A DNA stretch of 42,629 nucleotides from Desulfosporosinus sp. OT (GCF_000224515.1 NZ_AGAF01000153.1:1-42629); one strand, 5' to 3'. Positions 31,276 through 39,958 are shown, counted from the first letter of the stretch. Notes: a model not told the origin generated them from the sequence alone. Program-made: numbers and translations.

Positions 31276-31462
31276 GATGGTATTGATGTTACTATAAAGT
31301 AATATCAGTGTGCCTTGAAGATACACAAACAAAATCGCTAAAGCCTTGTGGGGCCTTAGCGGCAACATACTTTTGGTCTTTGTATACACGTTAACGCGTA
31401 TCGTAAGAAACAAAAGCAACTGTTTCATTACAGTTCAATTATGATTTTCATCATGAATTCGA

Positions 31463-31960
31463 CTAATAGTCAGTTGATAAAAATGGATTAAAGCTTTTTT
31501 GCGCGTAAGCCATTGCTTCTATAAACTCCTTTTGCTTTGAACGACTTTCCATTTCTTCTGCGCTCACATCCTCAAAATGTGAATTTATCCACCATACATT
31601 TCCAAAGGGGTCTATTACGCGTCCACCCCTGTCTCCCCAAAAATGAGTTGTCATCTTTGTCATAGACTTAGCTCCAGCTTTAAGTGCTTGCTCATAAAGC
31701 TCATCTCCGTTCTCGACATACAAGTGAATAAAACTGCGAACGGCAGGCCATTCCGGTTTTGAATCAAACATTAGTATTTTTGAGTCACCTATCTGTACTT
31801 CTGCATGACCTATCGAACCATCTGGATTATATACCCGGCCAAGCTCTTTGGCATTAAAAGCTGCTTTTAAGAAGATAATTAATTCATTTGTACTTTTCGT
31901 GGTTAACCATATGGATACTGTGTTATATTTCTTTGACTCCGCTTGTTCTGTATGCGACAT
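31463..31960 (-). CDS. VOC-superfamily (glyoxalase/PhnB-like) protein
   Basis: 165 residues, one VOC module: VSIWLTTKSTNELIIFLKAAF, ELGRVYNPDGSIGHAEVQIGDSKILMFDSKPEW, then FIHLYVENGDELYEQALKAGAKS and GDRGGRVIDPFGNVWWINSH. The pattern matches PhnB/YkcA-type proteins and bleomycin-resistance-like binding proteins. Metal-ligand candidates are H, E and D at the usual strand positions. ATG 31960 behind AGGAGGAACATTCA is chosen; the frame extends to 32008 without a good site. Divergent from the WYL regulator, which probably controls it. Confidence 0.9.
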   Translation of the reverse strand: MSHTEQAESKKYNTVSIWLTTKSTNELIIFLKAAFNAKELGRVYNPDGSIGHAEVQIGDSKILMFDSKPEWPAVRSFIHLYVENGDELYEQALKAGAKSMTKMTTHFWGDRGGRVIDPFGNVWWINSHFEDVSAEEMESRSKQKEFIEAMAYAQKSFNPFLSTDY

Positions 31961-32175
31961 TGAATGTTCCTCCTTTGAGTTCATAAAAATAACAATAAAT
32001 AACTTCATATAAATTGCAATCCATTAAATATGGATACAAATACCATATTTACCATATTTCTGATCGCTTCAAATTTCCTTTCGTATTTAATTTTCTCGCT
32101 CCTTTACTATTTGATAACACTATTGTACTATCAAATTACGACAAATATTGTCATGATTACGAAAGGATTTTTACT

Positions 32176-33123
32176 ATGTCAAAAATAAAACGCTTGATTG
32201 ATATCTGGTTATATATTAATCGAAGGAAGGATTTTACTGCGCAGGAATTAGCAGATGAATTTAATGTCAGTATCCGCACGATTCAAAGAGACTTGCTTGA
32301 ATTAACGGAAATGGGTGTGCCATTTTATTCCGAAGTAGGAAGAAACGGCGGCTATTCTATGCTTCATGGTGAAATGTTACCACCAGTTTCCTTCACAGAA
32401 GAGGAAACTGCCTCTGTTATTTTTACATATGAGTCACTTAAGCAATATCAAGATATCCCCTATGAAGCTGAAATTGATTCGGTAACATATAAACTTCTTG
32501 CTCAAGTTTCTGAACCGCTACGAAACAGACTTATCAGCATTCAAAAACATATGTTTATGAAAATTCCACTTAGAATAGAGAAAACTCCCTTTCTCAAAAC
32601 CATTTTCCGTGCTTCAATCACAAATCAAATTTTATTTTTTTATTATGATTCATTAGATACTCGGAAAGAAAAAACGGCAATTCCAATCGGAATATATTCT
32701 GAAAACGGCTACTGGTATTTTCCTGCCTATGACCTCAATCATGATCGCATCAGCCTCTTTAGGGCGGACAGAATTATCGAATTAAGAGAGGGAAGCATCA
32801 GTAAAATAGAACTCCCTCACTTGAAGCAATGGTTAAATGAAAGAAGTTCCATACCTACTGAAAATCCTTGTGAGCTTGTACTGCGTATAAGCAGAAAAGC
32901 GGTTCGCGGCTTTTCAAATCCATTTTTTGAATTCTCTAAAATAACATGGGAAGACGAAAATACAGGCATATTGCATCAATATGTATCCAGATGTGAATTT
33001 CCATATATTGCATCGCTGATTTCAACCTTTGGTCCAGAAGCAGTAATTTTAGATCCACCGGAACTTAAAGATTTATTTATCAACAGATTACGGGATACCC
33101 TCGCAATATATGGGGAAAAATAA
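32176..33123 (+). CDS. HTH-WYL (YafY/DeoR-like) transcriptional regulator
   Basis: 315 residues. N-terminal HTH_11: KIKRLIDIWLYINRRKDFTAQELADEFNVSIRTIQRDLLELTEMGVP. Residues ~135-225 hold the WYL domain (ILFFYYDSLDTRKEKTAIPIGIYSENGYWYFPAYDLNHDRISLFRADRI), followed by a WCX-like end. WYL domains sense nucleotides or nucleic-acid ligands and often act in stress responses. ATG 32176 follows AAAGGATTTTTACT and begins the fold; the upstream extension to 32014 has no homology. Divergent from the VOC gene. Confidence 0.92.
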   Translation: MSKIKRLIDIWLYINRRKDFTAQELADEFNVSIRTIQRDLLELTEMGVPFYSEVGRNGGYSMLHGEMLPPVSFTEEETASVIFTYESLKQYQDIPYEAEIDSVTYKLLAQVSEPLRNRLISIQKHMFMKIPLRIEKTPFLKTIFRASITNQILFFYYDSLDTRKEKTAIPIGIYSENGYWYFPAYDLNHDRISLFRADRIIELREGSISKIELPHLKQWLNERSSIPTENPCELVLRISRKAVRGFSNPFFEFSKITWEDENTGILHQYVSRCEFPYIASLISTFGPEAVILDPPELKDLFINRLRDTLAIYGEK

Positions 33124-33177
33124 TTATTTTCCAAACATCCAAATAAAAAGCCTCTATATTATCCGCCTTTCTGTCTC

Positions 33178-33882
33178 TCAATCTTCACCCAGGTCTCTAT
33201 GCTGTGTCCAAGGAAACTTATAACTCAAGAACTCACTCTCATTGGATGCAAGCTTGATTCCCATTTCCAAAGCCCTTTGACAATCAAGCGGAAATTGTTC
33301 AGCTTTTTGTTTTGCCTTAGCCTCTTCAGAGAACATCGATGATTCATATTTTTCATAATCCGAAAATTGATAAGTATCATAGCTGTAGAGGGTTGTAACA
33401 GAATTTCCAATGGTTTTGGCAATCATCATTTCATGTAAATTTAAACTTTGCTTAAGTCCAAATTGCTCAATTTGTTTTTCTGTTGCGTTCATAGTATAGA
33501 TAAATCCGGCTTGAATTTTCCTGGGATACACTGTTGGTATTTCCGGATTATAGATGCTATGGGAAAACAAGAAACGCTCTAAAAGTGCCCTCATTCCGGC
33601 TGTAATGCTCATATAGTAAATCGGCGAACCAAAAATAATCGCCTCAACTGTTTCTAATTTTTCCAGAATCTCTGCTAAATCATCCTTCATGGCACATTTT
33701 CCATGCTGCCCGTCTTTTCTTTTACACGCAAAGCAGCTGATGCACCCTTTGTAATTCAAATCATTAAGATGAATTAATTCTGTTTCAGCGCCTTGGGAAG
33801 CTGCCCCTTCAAGAGCTTTGTTCAGTAAGGTTGCGGTATTCCAAGTGTTTCGTGGGCTGCCGTTAAGAGCAATAATCTTCAC
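33178..33882 (-). CDS. Flavodoxin-fold NAD(P)H-dependent oxidoreductase
   Basis: 234 residues. KIIALNGSPRNTWNTATLLNKALEG is the FMN-phosphate loop. CISCFACKRKDGQHGKC is a Cys-rich loop as in iron-sulfur flavoprotein-like reductases. IIFGSPIYYMSITAGMRALLERF is the second FMN segment. GTG 33882 is preferred because GAAGGAG lies 9 bases before it, while TTG 33900 lies inside that site. Divergent from the HxlR regulator, with a 12-bp inverted repeat between them. Confidence 0.9.
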   Translation of the reverse strand: MKIIALNGSPRNTWNTATLLNKALEGAASQGAETELIHLNDLNYKGCISCFACKRKDGQHGKCAMKDDLAEILEKLETVEAIIFGSPIYYMSITAGMRALLERFLFSHSIYNPEIPTVYPRKIQAGFIYTMNATEKQIEQFGLKQSLNLHEMMIAKTIGNSVTTLYSYDTYQFSDYEKYESSMFSEEAKAKQKAEQFPLDCQRALEMGIKLASNESEFLSYKFPWTQHRDLGED

Positions 33883-33989
33883 GATAGTTCTCTCCTTCAA
33901 TTATGTTGAATTATTAGATACTGCTTAACTTTAAAAATAACATTCTGCACAGCTATTTTCATGACCTTAATTCATGCTATAATTATATT

Positions 33990-34033
33990 ACTTAGTCAAA
34001 ACTATACAAGTACGCAAATTATTTTGACTAAGT
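33990..34033. promoter_or_regulatory. Operator-like inverted repeat between the reductase and HxlR genes
   Basis: ACTTAGTCAAAA and TTTTGACTAAGT form a perfect 12-bp inverted repeat, centre-to-centre about 32 bases apart (three helical turns). A third partial half-site (TTGACTAAAGG) follows at 34043. TTGACT could also serve as a -35 element. This is a likely site for the HxlR dimer, controlling both directions. Confidence 0.65.
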
Positions 34034-34062
34034 ATATTTTATTGACTAAAGGGGTTCGATTG

Positions 34063-34431
34063 ATGGGAAACAGAAGAAGTGATAAGCCTTTAACTACCCC
34101 TGTTCAATATTTGTTGCAAGTACTCGGCAGCAAATGGAAATTGCCTATACTATGTACTTTAAGCAAAAAAGACGTAGTACGTTTTAATGAGTTAAAAAGA
34201 GAATTAGCTGGCATTACGAATATGTCTCTAAGTAACTGCCTGCAGGAATTAGAGTATTACAAAATAATCAATCGCGTTCAATACCTGGAAATGCCGCCTC
34301 GGGTGGAATATTCCTTAACCAACAACGGCAAAAGTTTGCTTCCTATATTAAGGGATCTGGATGAATGGGTAAACAAGCAACTGGAAATTAATTGCGACAA
34401 AGCACCGGAAATCGAACAGGGTGACTCTTAA
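34063..34431 (+). CDS. HxlR-family transcriptional regulator
   Basis: 122 residues, single winged helix of the MarR-like HxlR type: PVQYLLQVLGSKWKLPILCTLSKKDVVRFNELKRELAGITNMSLSNCLQELEYYKIINRVQY, then PPRVEYSLTNNGKSLLPIL. ATG 34063 follows AAAGGGGTTCGATTG; the frame extends to 33961 without homology. HxlR proteins often sense electrophiles or formaldehyde and control reductases, which fits the two flavodoxin-fold neighbours. Confidence 0.92.
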   Translation: MGNRRSDKPLTTPVQYLLQVLGSKWKLPILCTLSKKDVVRFNELKRELAGITNMSLSNCLQELEYYKIINRVQYLEMPPRVEYSLTNNGKSLLPILRDLDEWVNKQLEINCDKAPEIEQGDS

Positions 34432-34493
34432 CAAGTTCGAAGTAACAGGCACGTGGGACCGTACCGGTCTAGGCACAACGAGGAGGAATAAAC

Positions 34494-35138
34494 ATGTACA
34501 TTTTCAGTATAGTAGGCAGTCCCCGAAAGGGAAGCAACACAGATCTGTTGATAGATGAAGTACTTAAAGGTGCTGCAGATGCCGGGGCAGAAGTTGAAAA
34601 GATCTACATCAGCGATTTAAAATTTGCCCCTTGTATCGGGTGTATGAAATGCAGGGCTGATCGGGTCTGCCGATTAGCACCGGATGATGTAAATATGGTG
34701 GTAAAAAAGCTGGACCGTGCCGACGGCATTGTTCTTGGGGCACCGGTCTATTCAGGTCATGTACCCGGACAGTTTAAATCTCTATGCGACCGGCTGGTGG
34801 GGCAGGTCATGAAATTTGACTTTACAGACGGTAAAGCCAATATCACCAGTGCTCTAACCCCCAAAGACAGAAATGGTGTGGCTATCGGGGTATGCGCAGC
34901 AAGTCTGCCTGGAATGACAGATGGCGTACGGGAATTTTTGAAACTTAATCTAGCTCAGCACAAAAATAATGGAACAATCCAGGAAATTATTGCTGACGGG
35001 ATGGTAATCCCTGGCCAAGTTAACCTTGAGGCCGAAAAACTGGAGAAAACTTTCGGAGCCCGAGGGCAGGCTATTTACGAAAATGCCCAGTCTTTGCTGA
35101 AACAAGCTTACGAAGCGGGAAAAAATCTAGTTTCATAA
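34494..35138 (+). CDS. Iron-sulfur flavoprotein-type NAD(P)H-dependent oxidoreductase
   Basis: 214 residues. IFSIVGSPRKGSNTDLLIDEVLKGA is the FMN loop. CIGCMKCRADRVC (residues ~47-59, C-x2-C-x2-C-x5-C) is the compact Cys motif that binds [4Fe-4S] in iron-sulfur flavoproteins of anaerobes. VLGAPVYSGHVPGQFKSLCDR is the second flavin segment. It probably reduces O2/H2O2, quinones or metals. ATG 34494 follows GAGGAGGAATAAAC. It lies 62 bases after the HxlR gene on the same strand. Confidence 0.9.
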   Translation: MYIFSIVGSPRKGSNTDLLIDEVLKGAADAGAEVEKIYISDLKFAPCIGCMKCRADRVCRLAPDDVNMVVKKLDRADGIVLGAPVYSGHVPGQFKSLCDRLVGQVMKFDFTDGKANITSALTPKDRNGVAIGVCAASLPGMTDGVREFLKLNLAQHKNNGTIQEIIADGMVIPGQVNLEAEKLEKTFGARGQAIYENAQSLLKQAYEAGKNLVS

Positions 35139-35203
35139 GCATCCGGCAGGAATGATGTCCCTTTTCCCTCTTATAGTTAGTATCAACGAGAGGGGATATT
35201 TTC

Positions 35204-35422
35204 GTGAGCCATCCCATTGAGCAAAACCATCTTCTCTTCCGGACCCCGCAAGGGGCACTCACCATTCCAGCCGGGGAGACTGTTCGCCTGAACGCTGCGC
35301 TGCCGAATGGGATTCCGGTTGCCAATTATGAAACCATCCGTGTGTATGGCTGTAACAGAAATTATGCCACAGTGCCCGTCAAAATCCAAATCTTCGTACT
35401 GCAAGTGGAGGCGGATGAGTAA
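35204..35422 (+). CDS. Hypothetical 72-residue protein
   Basis: No family recognised. Beta-rich with no membrane helix (LLFRTPQGALTIPAGETVRL; GIPVANYETIRVYGCNRNYA; VPVKIQIFVLQVE), the kind of sequence seen in small structural or coat-like domains. GTG 35204 follows GAGAGGGGATATTTTC. Its TAA overlaps the ATG of a following short frame (TAATG), a sign that it once led an operon. Confidence 0.55.
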   Translation: MSHPIEQNHLLFRTPQGALTIPAGETVRLNAALPNGIPVANYETIRVYGCNRNYATVPVKIQIFVLQVEADE

Positions 35423-35484
35423 TGAGGGTCGATGGTAAAATTTACTCTGCCAATCTTGATGGTTCCGGCCATCGTTTTAATTGA
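35422..35484 (+). pseudogene. 20-codon stub of a downstream coupled gene
   Basis: ATG overlaps the preceding stop (TAATG). The frame reads MRVDGKIYSANLDGSGHRFN and stops. KIYSANLDGSG is the start of a TolB/DUF5050-like beta-propeller repeat, so this is probably the first few codons of a longer gene that was deleted. Confidence 0.45.
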
Positions 35485-35562
35485 ATTTTAATTTTAGGCA
35501 AATTCTCCTTGAAGTTTTGGAAGTTAGAATTTAGACATACCAAAACCAAGGAGGAATTAATC

Positions 35563-36096
35563 ATGACAAACTTAGAACAAGTGGAAAAATTATGTACAAT
35601 GGCCAACATTAGCTACGAAGAAGCCAAGTTGGCTCTGGATGCCACAAACGGTGATTTGCTTGAAGCCATTATCCTGTTGGAGAAACAGGGAAAGGTAAAA
35701 ACCCCAATTGGAGACAGTTATTTTAAGAACGAAAAAACTCATTATCATAATGGACATCATCATCATTATAGACATCATCACTGCCACCATGGGAATCACT
35801 TTTCTTCCGGCCTGAAGAAAATCGGACAGTTTTGTACGAAAATGATTCGCAAAGGGAGCACAAATTCCTTCGCAGTACTTAAGGGCGAGGAAATCAAAGG
35901 CTCATTTCCCGTTCTTGTCCTTGGCTTGCTGCTGATCTTCGCATTCTGGGTTACCCTACCACTGATTATCATCGGATTATTCTTCGGCTTACGTTATCGG
36001 TTTATCGGACCTGAGTTTGATAATAACAAAGTCAATGAGGCGATGAACAGTGTGGCTGACGCTGCTGAAAATTTCAAGAAATCTGTAAACATCTAA
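35563..36096 (+). CDS. DUF4342 protein with UBA/TS-N-like domain, His-rich insert and membrane segment
   Basis: 177 residues. Residues 1-45 are a UBA/TS-N-like three-helix fold (LEQVEKLCTMANISYEEAKLALDATNGDLLEAIILLEKQGKV). Residues ~60-85 contain a run rich in His (HYHNGHHHHYRHHHCHHGNH), a possible metal-binding stretch. Residues ~100-150 are the DUF4342 core with a hydrophobic hairpin (VLVLGLLLIFAFWVTLPLIIIGLFFGL). ATG 35563 follows AAGGAGGAATTAATC. The role of DUF4342 proteins is unknown. Confidence 0.85.
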   Translation: MTNLEQVEKLCTMANISYEEAKLALDATNGDLLEAIILLEKQGKVKTPIGDSYFKNEKTHYHNGHHHHYRHHHCHHGNHFSSGLKKIGQFCTKMIRKGSTNSFAVLKGEEIKGSFPVLVLGLLLIFAFWVTLPLIIIGLFFGLRYRFIGPEFDNNKVNEAMNSVADAAENFKKSVNI

Positions 36097-36242
36097 GGAA
36101 ATCCCGATGATTGAATCTCAAAGGATGTCTCGAGCTCGTGTCATCATTTTTCAGATATATCCGGTTTAAGCGAAAAAAGCGGAGATGATCTATTTTGACC
36201 CTTCTCGATACGACATCGTTTCACTCAGCCATAGAACTAGTG

Positions 36243-36282
36243 AAGCGCCCAGAAGTTCACAGTTGTGAGCTTCCGGGCGCTT
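36243..36282. terminator. Strong hairpin between DUF4342 and the CheX-like gene
   Basis: AAGCGCCC-GAAG-TTCACA pairs with TGTGAG-CTTC-GGGCGCTT, with two mismatches. It is convergent to both neighbouring genes. Neither side has a long T run, so it may stop transcripts only partly. Confidence 0.5.
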
Positions 36283-36292
36283 AATCGATTGG

Positions 36293-36661
36293 CTAATTTC
36301 CATCGGCAAATGATACGTTGATCTCAATTTGTGATTCATCCTCAAATAACAAAGGTATAGATACCACAACTGTATTTGGTATGCTCAATTGAATATTGTC
36401 TCCTGTTAAAATCGTAGGAGGTGTGATATCTACGATTATATTATCTCTGTAAAATATAGTTGCAGTATGGCCTAGGATCATGTTGCATAATTCCCCAATG
36501 GCACTTTTTCCTATTTCATCAATTTCTGTAATCAGTGAGCATCCCATCATAACCGAAGCAATCTTACAACAGATTGCTTTGCTAAAGGACATTACGACAC
36601 TTCCATGGAATCCACCCGTTATCCCTATTAGCACAAGAGTGCTTTCGCTCCTATAGGGCAC
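36293..36661 (-). CDS. CheX/CheC-type phosphatase-like protein, apparently N-terminally truncated
   Basis: 122 residues. LVLIGITGGFHGSVVMSFSKAICCKIASVMMG, then EIGKSAIGELCNMILGHTATIF (the E..N active-site helix of CheC/CheX: E-x2-N), then DITPPTILTGDNIQL. CheX proteins are normally ~150 residues and begin with an extra helix-strand unit (NPF...). That part is missing and the frame upstream is not homologous. Translation might begin at GTG 36661, but no good ribosome site is seen. The catalytic Glu and Asn are kept. No chemotaxis genes are nearby. Confidence 0.65.
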   Translation of the reverse strand: MPYRSESTLVLIGITGGFHGSVVMSFSKAICCKIASVMMGCSLITEIDEIGKSAIGELCNMILGHTATIFYRDNIIVDITPPTILTGDNIQLSIPNTVVVSIPLLFEDESQIEINVSFADGN

Positions 36662-36846
36662 ATCTATTGTTTCGCTTTGCTTTCGTGAATTTAAAGACCT
36701 AAGACTGAAAAGCTTCCGACAAAGGGTCTACTGTGAGGATTATAAGCCTGAGAGCCAAAATCGAAGCAGAAGCGCATAGTTCGATGCTATGACATTGACC
36801 CCACCAGTGTTAAGTTGGCATTCTCATATTTGAAGCACGCGAAGCA

Positions 36847-36884
36847 AAACAAGATGAGAGGAAAAATCACCTCTCATCTTGTTT
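36847..36884 (-). terminator. Hairpin downstream of the EamA transporter
   Basis: AAACAAGATGAGAGG and CCTCTCATCTTGTTT form a 15-bp perfect stem with an 8-nt loop; on the minus strand the stem itself ends in a T run. A second perfect 14-bp repeat (TGCCAATAGAGTTC / GAACTCTATTGGCA) lies at 36924-36957, directly after the transporter stop. Confidence 0.7.
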
Positions 36885-36960
36885 CATATAGGACAAATTT
36901 GATTCTTGAATTTCAACTATACCTGCCAATAGAGTTCCAATTAGAACTCTATTGGCAAGT

Positions 36961-37884
36961 TCATATTTTTGTATTATTCCAAAGAATGACTTTCTTTTTA
37001 GGAATACTCCCAATCACAATACCCAACGTAGTGAGGATAAGTGCAAAGATATGGATCCCGGCAATTTTCTCATCTAAAAAGACGACACCACCGAACATGC
37101 TTGCAAAAGGCATACCGTTTAAAAACATAGCCGTTCTGTTGGCCCCCAACTGTTTAATACCTTCATTCCATCCCACTGTACCTAATGCTGTAGCTCCCCA
37201 GGCTGATAAAAATAAGACAAGTACAGCTGTTGATGATAAATGAATCTGTCCATAAACCGAAGGCCCAAAGGAAACCAGCGTCCCCAAATTTAACAATATT
37301 CCTCCTATTAAGGTAGAGTAGGCAGTCACTACTAAGGTTGGAATCGGCGTTTCCAACAGTTTTTTGATAAGCAAACCCCCAATGACATACGTCAACATGG
37401 CTACTAACATAATGACATCTTCGATTAACGAAAATTCAATAGCGCCATCTGAAGATTTTGAGAATACTACCAAAACAACCCCTGCAAATCCTAATAGTAT
37501 TCCCAGTCCTAAATTCCTAGTGAATTTTTCCTCAACAAATATGGAGGCTAGAAACGCCGTTGTCAGAGGATTTAAGGCCAGGATAAGAGAAGCATTTGCA
37601 GATGAAGTCACAGAAACTCCATAGCCCAAAAGCAACTGATGCAGACAAACAGAGATTAATCCTATACCAAAAAGCAATCCCCATTGTTTCTTTCTGGGAT
37701 TGTACAACCCGTATTTTTTTAAAACGAAAAATAACAAAACAATTCCCGCAAGAGGTATTCGTATTGCAGCTACCAGGATCGGGGACATCTGCTGAGTTAA
37801 AAATTTGATCATTACAACGTTCAAACCCCATAATAGGACAACTAACACTAATATCAGATAAATCAGCTTTTTTCCTGTTGGCAT
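36961..37884 (-). CDS. EamA/DMT-family transporter
   Basis: 307 residues with about ten membrane helices in two EamA repeats (first: LVLVVLLWGLNVVMIKFLTQ...; LALNPLTTAFLASIFVEEKF closes it; second: MLTYVIGGLLIKKLLETPIPT... with FLNGMPFASMFGGVVFLDEKI). These proteins export metabolites such as amino acids, or act as drug/metabolite exporters. ATG 37884 follows TGGAGAATAATCACA. It stands alone as a transcription unit; the substrate is unknown. Confidence 0.9.
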   Translation of the reverse strand: MPTGKKLIYLILVLVVLLWGLNVVMIKFLTQQMSPILVAAIRIPLAGIVLLFFVLKKYGLYNPRKKQWGLLFGIGLISVCLHQLLLGYGVSVTSSANASLILALNPLTTAFLASIFVEEKFTRNLGLGILLGFAGVVLVVFSKSSDGAIEFSLIEDVIMLVAMLTYVIGGLLIKKLLETPIPTLVVTAYSTLIGGILLNLGTLVSFGPSVYGQIHLSSTAVLVLFLSAWGATALGTVGWNEGIKQLGANRTAMFLNGMPFASMFGGVVFLDEKIAGIHIFALILTTLGIVIGSIPKKKVILWNNTKI

Positions 37885-38015
37885 TGTGATTATTCTCCAT
37901 TCCTGTAATACTACTATAATAGCACTTGTAAGTCCGGATAGCTCTAATAAATTGAATTCTCCTTCTCCAGTGTAGTAAGAATGTTATTCACATTGATTAG
38001 AACGCGACTATAAGC

Positions 38016-38053
38016 AGAAGGTGCTGCTCATATTTCAATGAGCAGCACCTTCT
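38016..38053. terminator. Perfect 16-bp hairpin downstream of the flavin reductase gene
   Basis: AGAAGGTGCTGCTCAT and ATGAGCAGCACCTTCT pair perfectly around a 6-nt loop. It lies about 100 bases past the flavin reductase stop (minus strand) and upstream of the EamA gene. The tail is not T-rich, so termination is plausible but unproven. Confidence 0.5.
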
Positions 38054-38155
38054 CAATATATGCAATATGCAGAAAGGTAAAAGCGCAACACGGACTCTGG
38101 AATCACCTCAAGGAGGTATTTCGAAAAATACATCCAAACTATTTACAACTTTTCT

Positions 38156-38728
38156 TTAATCTTCTATCGATTTTTTACTATAACCTGCTAATCCTAATTT
38201 TTCTCCCATAGAACGATATTCTCCAAAAGTATATCCATAAGATCTTATTCTTTCTGCGTCAGGAACCCCATTTTCGTTAAGCACTTCTTCATCATAATGT
38301 GTTGCAACAACTTCTCCAACAAATATATCATGACTTCCGAAATTTAGGATATCCTTTACTTTACATTCTATATTTACTAAACATTCCTTTATTAACGGAG
38401 CTTTTACAATACTTGCTGGTATAGGCGTTAGACCAGTTTCTTTGAATTTATCTATATTTTTTCCCGATACAATTCCACAATAATCAGTTATCTTGGCTAA
38501 ATTTTCAGAAGGTATATTTATGACATACTCCATCGAATCTTTTAACATTGAATGAGAATATCTAGCTGGATGTACCGCAATGTATACTGTAGAAGGGCTG
38601 TGACTAAAGACACCAGTCCACGCTATTGTAATAATATTGGGACTTTTATCTTCTGCTTTTACTGTTACCAGCACAGTGGGTTCTGGTAATGGTGAAACAT
38701 TCATTTTGTTTATAATTTTTTTACTCAT
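38156..38728 (-). CDS. Flavin reductase-like (FMN-binding split barrel) protein
   Basis: 190 residues. MNVSPLPEPTVLVTVKAEDKSPNIITIAWTGVFSHSPSTVYIAVHPARYSHSMLKDSMEYVINIPS is the FMN-binding N-terminus of the flavin reductase family common in anaerobes. LVNIECKVKDILNFGSHDIFVGEVVATHYDEE is the second half of the barrel. ATG 38728 follows GGAGTGAATAAT; the frame extends to 38767. The gene begins 39 bases after the Old Yellow Enzyme gene on the same strand, so it may supply reduced flavin or act in the same reduction. Confidence 0.88.
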   Translation of the reverse strand: MSKKIINKMNVSPLPEPTVLVTVKAEDKSPNIITIAWTGVFSHSPSTVYIAVHPARYSHSMLKDSMEYVINIPSENLAKITDYCGIVSGKNIDKFKETGLTPIPASIVKAPLIKECLVNIECKVKDILNFGSHDIFVGEVVATHYDEEVLNENGVPDAERIRSYGYTFGEYRSMGEKLGLAGYSKKSIED

Positions 38729-38767
38729 ATTATTCACTCCATTTTTAAATTTATTGTGTTTAAACAC

Positions 38768-39958
38768 TTAAATTTTTCCGTAATAACACTTCAATGGATT
38801 TCTTTCTATTCCAATTTGGCAATAATTGCAATTTATACACTTTGATTGTTGCTGTTTTCCTTCCATGAACTTCTTTACAATGTTTGGTTCAATGATAAAT
38901 GGTCTGGACATAGAAACAAAATCACTTTGTTCGTTATTAATAATATCTTCAATATCTTTGAGCTTTCTAATGCCTCCTACAACAATAACAGGTATTTTTA
39001 CATTTTCTTTGATTTTCTTGGCACTATTAACATTATACAAGTACCTAGGTTCTGGGCTTGCAAAGGAATATTTTAATACAGGTTTAACCACAGGATAAAG
39101 GATTTTGGGAATTCTTTTCATTAAATGATTATGCTTCGCTATCATAGCAAACGGAAAATCACCTCTTAAAGCCATGAATCCTTCTTCAGCAATGCCACAG
39201 GATACCTCAATCCCATCGCATTTTGATTTTTCAAGGCACTTGGCAATTAATACAGCTTCCTCCAGCGTTATACCGTCTTTTGATTTTTCATAACCGTTTA
39301 TTTTTGCAATAATTGGATAGTAACCGACCTTCTCCCTGGCCCGTTCCATAATCTCCTTAACAATCCGAAAACGATTTTCAGTACTTCCACCCCATTTATC
39401 CTTTCGTTTGTTCATATGAGGAGATAAAAATGATGATAACAAATACCCATGTGAAAGTTGTAACTGAACACCATCAAAACCAGCTTTCTTTGCTCTTTCT
39501 ACTGCACTTACGAAATTATTTATAATCTCATAGATTTCCGCGTCATTCAATTCATGAGGAATGTCTTCATTGTATAATTTATCTTTGATAGGAGACGGAG
39601 AGACAGTAGGCAGACCCGTTGTCTTTGAGAACGTCTGTCTACCACAATGAGTAATCTGCAAAAAGATCGGACAATTATACTGATGAGTTCGATCTACGAG
39701 TTTCATATAATATGGAATTTTTTCATCATTATCAATCATTAACATATTAGCTAGTGGTGATTTTCCATTTTGCATAATTGCAGCATAGCCAGTTATTATT
39801 GCTCCAACGTCCCCCTTTGCTAGCGCCTCATATTTCTTGATTAACGCTTCAGTAGGATTTCCCAAATCATCTGCTAGGGCCTCATGGGTTGCAGCGCGAA
39901 TAATTTTATTTTTTAGTGTAACTCCAGCAATTTGAGCTTCTGAAAATACTTCTTTCAA
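38768..39958 (-). CDS. NADH:flavin oxidoreductase, Old Yellow Enzyme family
   Basis: 396 residues, a single TIM-barrel OYE domain without the large C-terminal FAD/NAD part of BaiCD/2,4-dienoyl-CoA reductase. IFLQITHCGRQTF is the FMN strand; GFDGVQLQLSHGYLLSSFLSPHMNKRKDKWGGSTENRFR is the hallmark active-site region (the usual H-x-A-H/N is here Q-L-S-H-G-Y). VGGIRKLKDIEDII and FVSMSRPFI bind FMN phosphate. The end SKCINCNYCQIGIERNPLKC resembles the Fe-S Cys motif of the long family members. Start TTG 39958 follows AAGGAGGGTCGGGG. Divergent from a TetR regulator. Confidence 0.92.
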   Translation of the reverse strand: MKEVFSEAQIAGVTLKNKIIRAATHEALADDLGNPTEALIKKYEALAKGDVGAIITGYAAIMQNGKSPLANMLMIDNDEKIPYYMKLVDRTHQYNCPIFLQITHCGRQTFSKTTGLPTVSPSPIKDKLYNEDIPHELNDAEIYEIINNFVSAVERAKKAGFDGVQLQLSHGYLLSSFLSPHMNKRKDKWGGSTENRFRIVKEIMERAREKVGYYPIIAKINGYEKSKDGITLEEAVLIAKCLEKSKCDGIEVSCGIAEEGFMALRGDFPFAMIAKHNHLMKRIPKILYPVVKPVLKYSFASPEPRYLYNVNSAKKIKENVKIPVIVVGGIRKLKDIEDIINNEQSDFVSMSRPFIIEPNIVKKFMEGKQQQSKCINCNYCQIGIERNPLKCYYGKI

